A stretch of 5,097 nucleotides of DNA from Gemmatimonadota bacterium (GTDB lineage Bacteria > Gemmatimonadota > Gemmatimonadetes > Longimicrobiales > UBA6960). The stretch lies in contig JADFLD010000196.1 in the NCBI GenBank assembly GCA_022564535.1, positions 1 through 5,097 of the forward strand. Reading direction: 5' to 3'. The translations under genes and the position numbers were made by a program. A model generated the notes under the pieces. That model was not told the DNA's origin. It searched no databases and saw only the letters and a program-made list of their open reading frames with translations. This document shows positions 1-5,097 of the stretch, one piece after another (position 1 is the stretch's first letter; each line of letters starts with the position of its first letter).

Positions 1-212
1 GCCAGGTCCACCCCGTGTTCGGCCAATGGCTGCAGACGATCGAGCGGGAAGTCCGAGCCGATCGGTCCGATGACGTGGACCGGCACCAGGCGGGATGCAG
101 CCGCCGCGAAATAAAGGGCCGACCCTCCGATTACCTCCGTGCGCGATTCCGTGTGGGTCTGAATCGAGTCGAGGCTCACGGTACCGAAGGAGAGAATCAA
201 GAGGATGGCCAC
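1..212 (-). CDS. PfkB-family carbohydrate/nucleoside kinase, N-terminal fragment (3' end outside window)
   Basis: The translation gives 70 residues of the N-terminal part of a ribokinase-like (PfkB) kinase, cut by the left edge. Visible marks are the opening beta strand and glycine (VAILLILSFGTVSLDSI, residues 1-17), the glycine pair of the substrate-binding region in VIGGSALYFAAAASRL (27-42), and the next strand plus phosphate-side loop VHVIGPIGSDFP (45-56). In PfkB enzymes this half forms the substrate lid and early Rossmann-like strands; the catalytic Asp and ATP site lie in the missing C-terminal half. Family members phosphorylate sugars or nucleosides with ATP in the cytosol, and the substrate cannot be named from this fragment. 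The reading frame is the same as that of queG upstream, and no ATG lies between the queG stop and the conserved strand, so I chose the GTG at 212. TTG at 200 is an alternative. There is no clear Shine-Dalgarno. It is probably the last visible gene of the operon. Confidence 0.8.
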   Translation of the reverse strand, partial: MAILLILSFGTVSLDSIQTHTESRTEVIGGSALYFAAAASRLVPVHVIGPIGSDFPLDRLQPLAEHGVDL

Positions 213-263
213 GAGAGCGCATCGTTGGCGGGTCCGGCTCCCATTCGGCGGCTCGGCGGCACC
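213..263. other. Short intergenic gap between queG and the pfkB-like gene
   Basis: These 51 bases separate the queG stop from the proposed GTG start of the kinase. They are GC-rich and contain repeated GCC/CCG triplets, but I see no stable hairpin followed by a T-run on the transcribed strand, so no terminator is called. No strong promoter-like pair is visible either. Continued transcription from queG into the kinase gene is the simplest reading. Confidence 0.5.
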
Positions 264-1442
264 TCAGCGGGCCTCGGCGCGGGCGTCGATCGCCACTTCG
301 ATCTCACCTCTGACCCAATCGTCTTCCTCGAAGCGCGCCCTCTCCGAGAGGTGTGCATATGCGTCGCGGGAGCCCACCATCCCGAGTGCCCAAGCGGCGT
401 GCCCGCGGACGAGGGGGGCCGGGTCCATCAGCGCTCGACCGAGGACAGGCACACCCGAATCCGACCCCCAATTACCCAGCGCGACGCACACGTTTCGGAG
501 CAATCCCTTGCGCCCCGTCCTCAACACCGGGGACCCCGCAAAGGCCCGACGAAAGCCACGCCCCGAAAGGGCTAGCAGCTGTTCCGCCAGGTTGACGAGG
601 GGTGGCCCGTCCAGCGCCGTCCTCGCCGAGTATGCGGGCTCACGCGAGGGACTGGCGAACTTGCGGCTGAACGGACACACCTCCTGACAGATGTCGCATC
701 CGAACACCCGATTCCCCATGGCGGGCCGCAGTTCCCGGGGGATGGGCCCACGCAGCTCGATGGTCAGATAGGAGATACAGAGCCGCGCGTCGATTACCGG
801 AGCGCCCTCATCGTCCCGACCCAGCAGCGCTCCGGTCGGGCAGGCTTCGAGGCAAGCATGGCACGACCCGCAGCGATCCTCGACGAAGGGCTCGCTCGGG
901 GGCAGCTCGATGTCGAGCAGGAGCACGCCGAGGAAGAAGTACGAGCCACGGTGCGGGTCTATGAGCATCGTGTTACGCCCGTACCAACCGAGGCCGGCGC
1001 GCTGCGCCAAGTCCCGCTCGAGGATCGGGCCGGTGTCCACGTAAGCGCGGCCGGTCACCGTGCCGTCGGCCTCGGCATCGAGCCATTCGAGCATTTCGAG
1101 CAGCTTGTGCTTCACCACGTCGTGATAGTCGTCACCGCGGGCGTAACGTGCGATGACCGCCCGAGACGGATCGGCAATGGCCGCAGGATCGTCTTCTTGG
1201 TAGTACTCGTGCCCGACGATCACGACCGAGCGCACGGCTTCCATCGTACCCGCGAGGTTGGAGCGTCGCTCGATCGATTCGGGCCGGGACAGGTATCCCA
1301 TCTCTCCGTGAAAGTCGCGGTCCAGCCACGACCGGAAAAAGCCCATGCGGGGGCTTGAACCCGGATCGACGATGCCGAAGATCGAAAAGCCGAGCTCGGA
1401 CGCATGACCCTGCAGCCGAAAGGCAAGATCTCCGTCGCTCAT
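264..1442 (-). CDS. queG: Epoxyqueuosine reductase QueG
   Basis: The product (392 aa, close to the usual 350-400) catalyses the last step of queuosine synthesis: cobalamin- and Fe-S-dependent reduction of epoxyqueuosine to queuosine at position 34 of tRNAs for Tyr, His, Asp and Asn, in the cytosol. The N-terminal DUF1730/cobalamin-binding domain includes the catalytic-type aspartate in YVDTGPILERDLA (D136), followed by GLGWYGRNTMLI (150-161). The ferredoxin-like part has CxxCxxCxxxCP at C191, C194, C197 and C201, then C222, then GCDICQEVCPF with C249, C252 and C256, enough for two [4Fe-4S] clusters. The tail (about 325-390) looks like HEAT repeats (HAAWALGMVGSRDA), the tRNA-binding extension typical of QueG. 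The start was set at ATG 1442 because GGAG lies 5 nt upstream and the ATG overlaps the previous stop as ATGA. A longer form from 1487 would add 15 unconserved residues. Translation is probably coupled to the glycosyltransferase gene. The family call is very secure. Confidence 0.96.
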   Translation of the reverse strand: MSDGDLAFRLQGHASELGFSIFGIVDPGSSPRMGFFRSWLDRDFHGEMGYLSRPESIERRSNLAGTMEAVRSVVIVGHEYYQEDDPAAIADPSRAVIARYARGDDYHDVVKHKLLEMLEWLDAEADGTVTGRAYVDTGPILERDLAQRAGLGWYGRNTMLIDPHRGSYFFLGVLLLDIELPPSEPFVEDRCGSCHACLEACPTGALLGRDDEGAPVIDARLCISYLTIELRGPIPRELRPAMGNRVFGCDICQEVCPFSRKFASPSREPAYSARTALDGPPLVNLAEQLLALSGRGFRRAFAGSPVLRTGRKGLLRNVCVALGNWGSDSGVPVLGRALMDPAPLVRGHAAWALGMVGSRDAYAHLSERARFEEDDWVRGEIEVAIDARAEAR

Positions 1443-2608
1443 GCGCGCTCCGACGTGGGACGGACCCGATACCGACGTCCCTTCCACTGGACGTCACGCC
1501 CGCGGGTCCAGGATCGCAGAAAGATATACGTTCCTACGGCCGCGCCGAGGGGATAGAGGAGCCCATAGGCCGCGGGTGCGCCGAGTTGGCGTGTAAATAG
1601 CGCCCAGGTGACGACGCTGAGGGCGTAGACGGTCGCCGACCACGGCAACAGGGCGGTACTGGTCCCTGCCGCCCACGCCGCGACCGAGGCAACGAGTGTC
1701 ACTGGCGGCGCCAGCCACAGGGCGATCCCACCCAGGAGCGCAAGCGGGGCAACGAGCGGCCGGAGGGGCTTGGGCATGCTCTGGAGCCCACCGATCAAGA
1801 GGTTCTTCGACCATCCTTCGATGAGGTGGGGCAGCGAACGGTACATCCGCGTCGCGAAATCGCTTTCCGCGCTGCGTATGCGTAATTGGTGCCCCTTCCG
1901 CTTCACGAGCTGGGCCAGAGCGAGATCCTCGACCACCTCGTCTTTCACCGCCTCGTGTCCACCCAAGGCCTCGTAGCACGATCGGGTGAAGAGGAGGTAT
2001 TGGCCATTGGCGATCGCGTCCCTCCACCGGCGGCTCTTGGCGGCTCTCTCGAAGTCCGGAAAGCGCAGCAGCATGGCCAGGAAGATCTGCGGCTGGACGA
2101 GGCGCTCCCAGAAGGTCTCCATGAGTTGACGGCCAAGGACCGTGAGGAGGTCTGCCTTTTCTTCTCGCAGTCCCGCGACCGCTCGAGCAAGGAGTGCTGG
2201 CCCGTGTGTCGTGTCCGCATCTGTGAATAGCAGCAGGTCGCCGGTCGCGACGGCGGCACCCTGATGACACGCCCAGGGCTTTCCGATCCAGTCATCGGGT
2301 AACTCGGCACCCTCTAGCACGGTCACGCGCTGAGCGTTTCCTGAGGAGATCGCGCGTGCCAAGTCCGCCGTGCCGTCCTCACTCCTGTCGTCGACAATGA
2401 TCACGTCGAAGTGCGGATACTCCGAAGCCGTGAGCGATGAGACGCACCGCTCGATGTTCAGTGCCTCGTTGCGTGCCGGGACGATCACGCTGACGGATGG
2501 CAGCTCGTCGGGTACTCCGGCTCCGGGAAGTTCGCTCGGGACGCGCGCGATGAAGCGCACGAAGAGGAGGATGCCCAGCCAGGGTAGCGCCAGTAGAAAC
2601 GGGGTCAC
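1439..2608 (-). CDS. Membrane-bound family 2 glycosyltransferase (HpnB/CrtQ-like)
   Basis: A 389-residue GT-A glycosyltransferase of family 2 that probably transfers a sugar from a nucleotide donor to a lipid-type acceptor at the inner membrane. One N-terminal hydrophobic segment (3-20) precedes the catalytic domain: SVSVIVPARNEALNIE (38-53), the nucleotide-binding DD in VIIVDDRSEDGT (69-80), IGKPWACHQGAA (108-119), the metal-binding DAD in LLFTDADTTH (126-135), AIANGQYLLF (198-207), and the acidic catalytic pair in VVEDLALA (225-232). RMYRSLPHLIEGWSKNL (254-270) is typical of the hopanoid-associated HpnB and carotenoid glycosyltransferase-like group. Three or four hydrophobic segments close the protein (about 282-365). 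GTG 2608 was chosen because the membrane segment starts right after it and the upstream sequence is amidohydrolase coding. The stop overlaps the queG start (ATGA). The acceptor is unknown: no hopanoid or carotenoid gene is visible in this window to support either. Confidence 0.88.
   Translation of the reverse strand: MTPFLLALPWLGILLFVRFIARVPSELPGAGVPDELPSVSVIVPARNEALNIERCVSSLTASEYPHFDVIIVDDRSEDGTADLARAISSGNAQRVTVLEGAELPDDWIGKPWACHQGAAVATGDLLLFTDADTTHGPALLARAVAGLREEKADLLTVLGRQLMETFWERLVQPQIFLAMLLRFPDFERAAKSRRWRDAIANGQYLLFTRSCYEALGGHEAVKDEVVEDLALAQLVKRKGHQLRIRSAESDFATRMYRSLPHLIEGWSKNLLIGGLQSMPKPLRPLVAPLALLGGIALWLAPPVTLVASVAAWAAGTSTALLPWSATVYALSVVTWALFTRQLGAPAAYGLLYPLGAAVGTYIFLRSWTRGRDVQWKGRRYRVRPTSERA
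1448..1451 (-). promoter_or_regulatory. Ribosome binding site of queG (GGAG)
   Basis: On the minus strand GGAG stands 5 nt before the ATG at 1442. It lies inside the end of the glycosyltransferase gene and decides the start of queG in favour of 1442 over the upstream ATG at 1487. Confidence 0.7.
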
Positions 2609-2612
2609 AACA

Positions 2613-4964
<2,352 letters not shown>

Positions 4965-4969
4965 GGTGA

Positions 4970-5097
4970 TCAGCTCCCCAGCTTCACGTCGCAGCAGCCG
5001 GCGCCGATATTGGACTTGAGGATTTCGGTCTTCATCAGGAAGCTGCCGACGGTGACCACGGATTCGCCCAACGCGAGACCGGCGAGAATCTCGACAT
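4970..5097 (-). CDS. RND efflux periplasmic adaptor (CusB/CzcB-like), C-terminal fragment
   Basis: Only the last 41 residues are in the window. They read VEILAGLALGESVVTVGSFL, then MKTEILKSNIGAGCCDVKLGS. The first part matches the closing membrane-proximal domain of HlyD-type adaptors (the 'GL..G..VV..G.FLL..E' pattern), which bridge an RND pump to the outer-membrane channel in the periplasm. The gene ends 5 nt before the RND pump ATG, which is the standard adaptor-pump order and supports the call. The end carries two adjacent cysteines (residues 34-35 of the fragment) in a flexible tail. Most of the gene lies beyond 5097, so subtype (copper/silver or cobalt/zinc/cadmium) cannot be decided. 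Confidence 0.75.
   Translation of the reverse strand, partial: VEILAGLALGESVVTVGSFLMKTEILKSNIGAGCCDVKLGS
4974..4979 (-). promoter_or_regulatory. Ribosome binding site of the RND pump gene (GGGGAG)
   Basis: GGGGAG is 9 nt before the ATG at 4964 and overlaps the end of the adaptor gene. It supports the 4964 start, which also gives the standard beginning of RND pumps, a short amphipathic stretch before TM1. Confidence 0.65.

Noticed and set aside
213..263. Rho-independent terminator after queG
   Set aside because: The gap has GC-rich triplets, but I found no convincing stem-loop and no T-run on the transcribed strand.
15..687. Plus-strand open frames at 15-575, 205-687 and 353-595
   Set aside because: They are antisense to the queG 3' end and the kinase fragment; their translations are Arg/Pro-rich without domain features.
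1443..1487. Longer queG start at 1487 adding 15 residues
   Set aside because: The extension would overlap the glycosyltransferase by about 49 bases and has no QueG similarity, whereas ATG 1442 has a GGAG at 5 nt and an ATGA overlap.

Overview
This is a GC-rich bacterial window in which every gene I can support lies on the minus strand, so transcription runs from the right edge (5097) to the left edge (1). In transcription order there are five pieces. First is the 3' end of an RND periplasmic adaptor (4970-5097, cut by the window). Second is a 783-residue ORF (2613-4964) made of the N-terminal ~40% of a CusA/CzcA-type heavy-metal RND pump joined in frame to the C-terminal ~2/3 of a YtcJ-like amidohydrolase. 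Third is a membrane-anchored family 2 glycosyltransferase (1439-2608). Fourth is epoxyqueuosine reductase QueG (264-1442). Fifth is the 5' part of a PfkB-family sugar/nucleoside kinase (1-212, cut by the window). No RNA gene, CRISPR array, insertion sequence or clear terminator was seen.

The left block (about 1-3690) reads as one coherent, tightly packed operon. The amidohydrolase stop and the glycosyltransferase GTG start are 4 nt apart, the glycosyltransferase and queG overlap by an ATGA, and pfkB follows queG after 51 nt. The right block (about 3680-5097) is an adaptor-pump efflux pair with its own good ribosome binding site. A hand count gives about 66% GC over 3361-3660 and 67% over 2641-2940, but only about 57% over 3721-4020. 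Composition therefore changes where the protein identity changes.

The main observation is that junction. The switch falls in or next to a seven-residue stretch, E-I-V-R-D-A-A (3678-3698), that fits both families at that point. Each half lacks parts it needs: the pump stops after its fourth membrane segment, and the amidohydrolase has lost its N-terminal metal-binding HxH region. I consider a metagenomic assembly chimera, or less likely a microhomology recombination, far more probable than a functional fusion protein. If it is a chimera, the two blocks come from different genomes or loci and should not be read as one operon.

The left block would suit a high-GC environmental bacterium; Gemmatimonadota or a similar phylum is a guess from protein flavour only. 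I did not find a convincing new biological system here.
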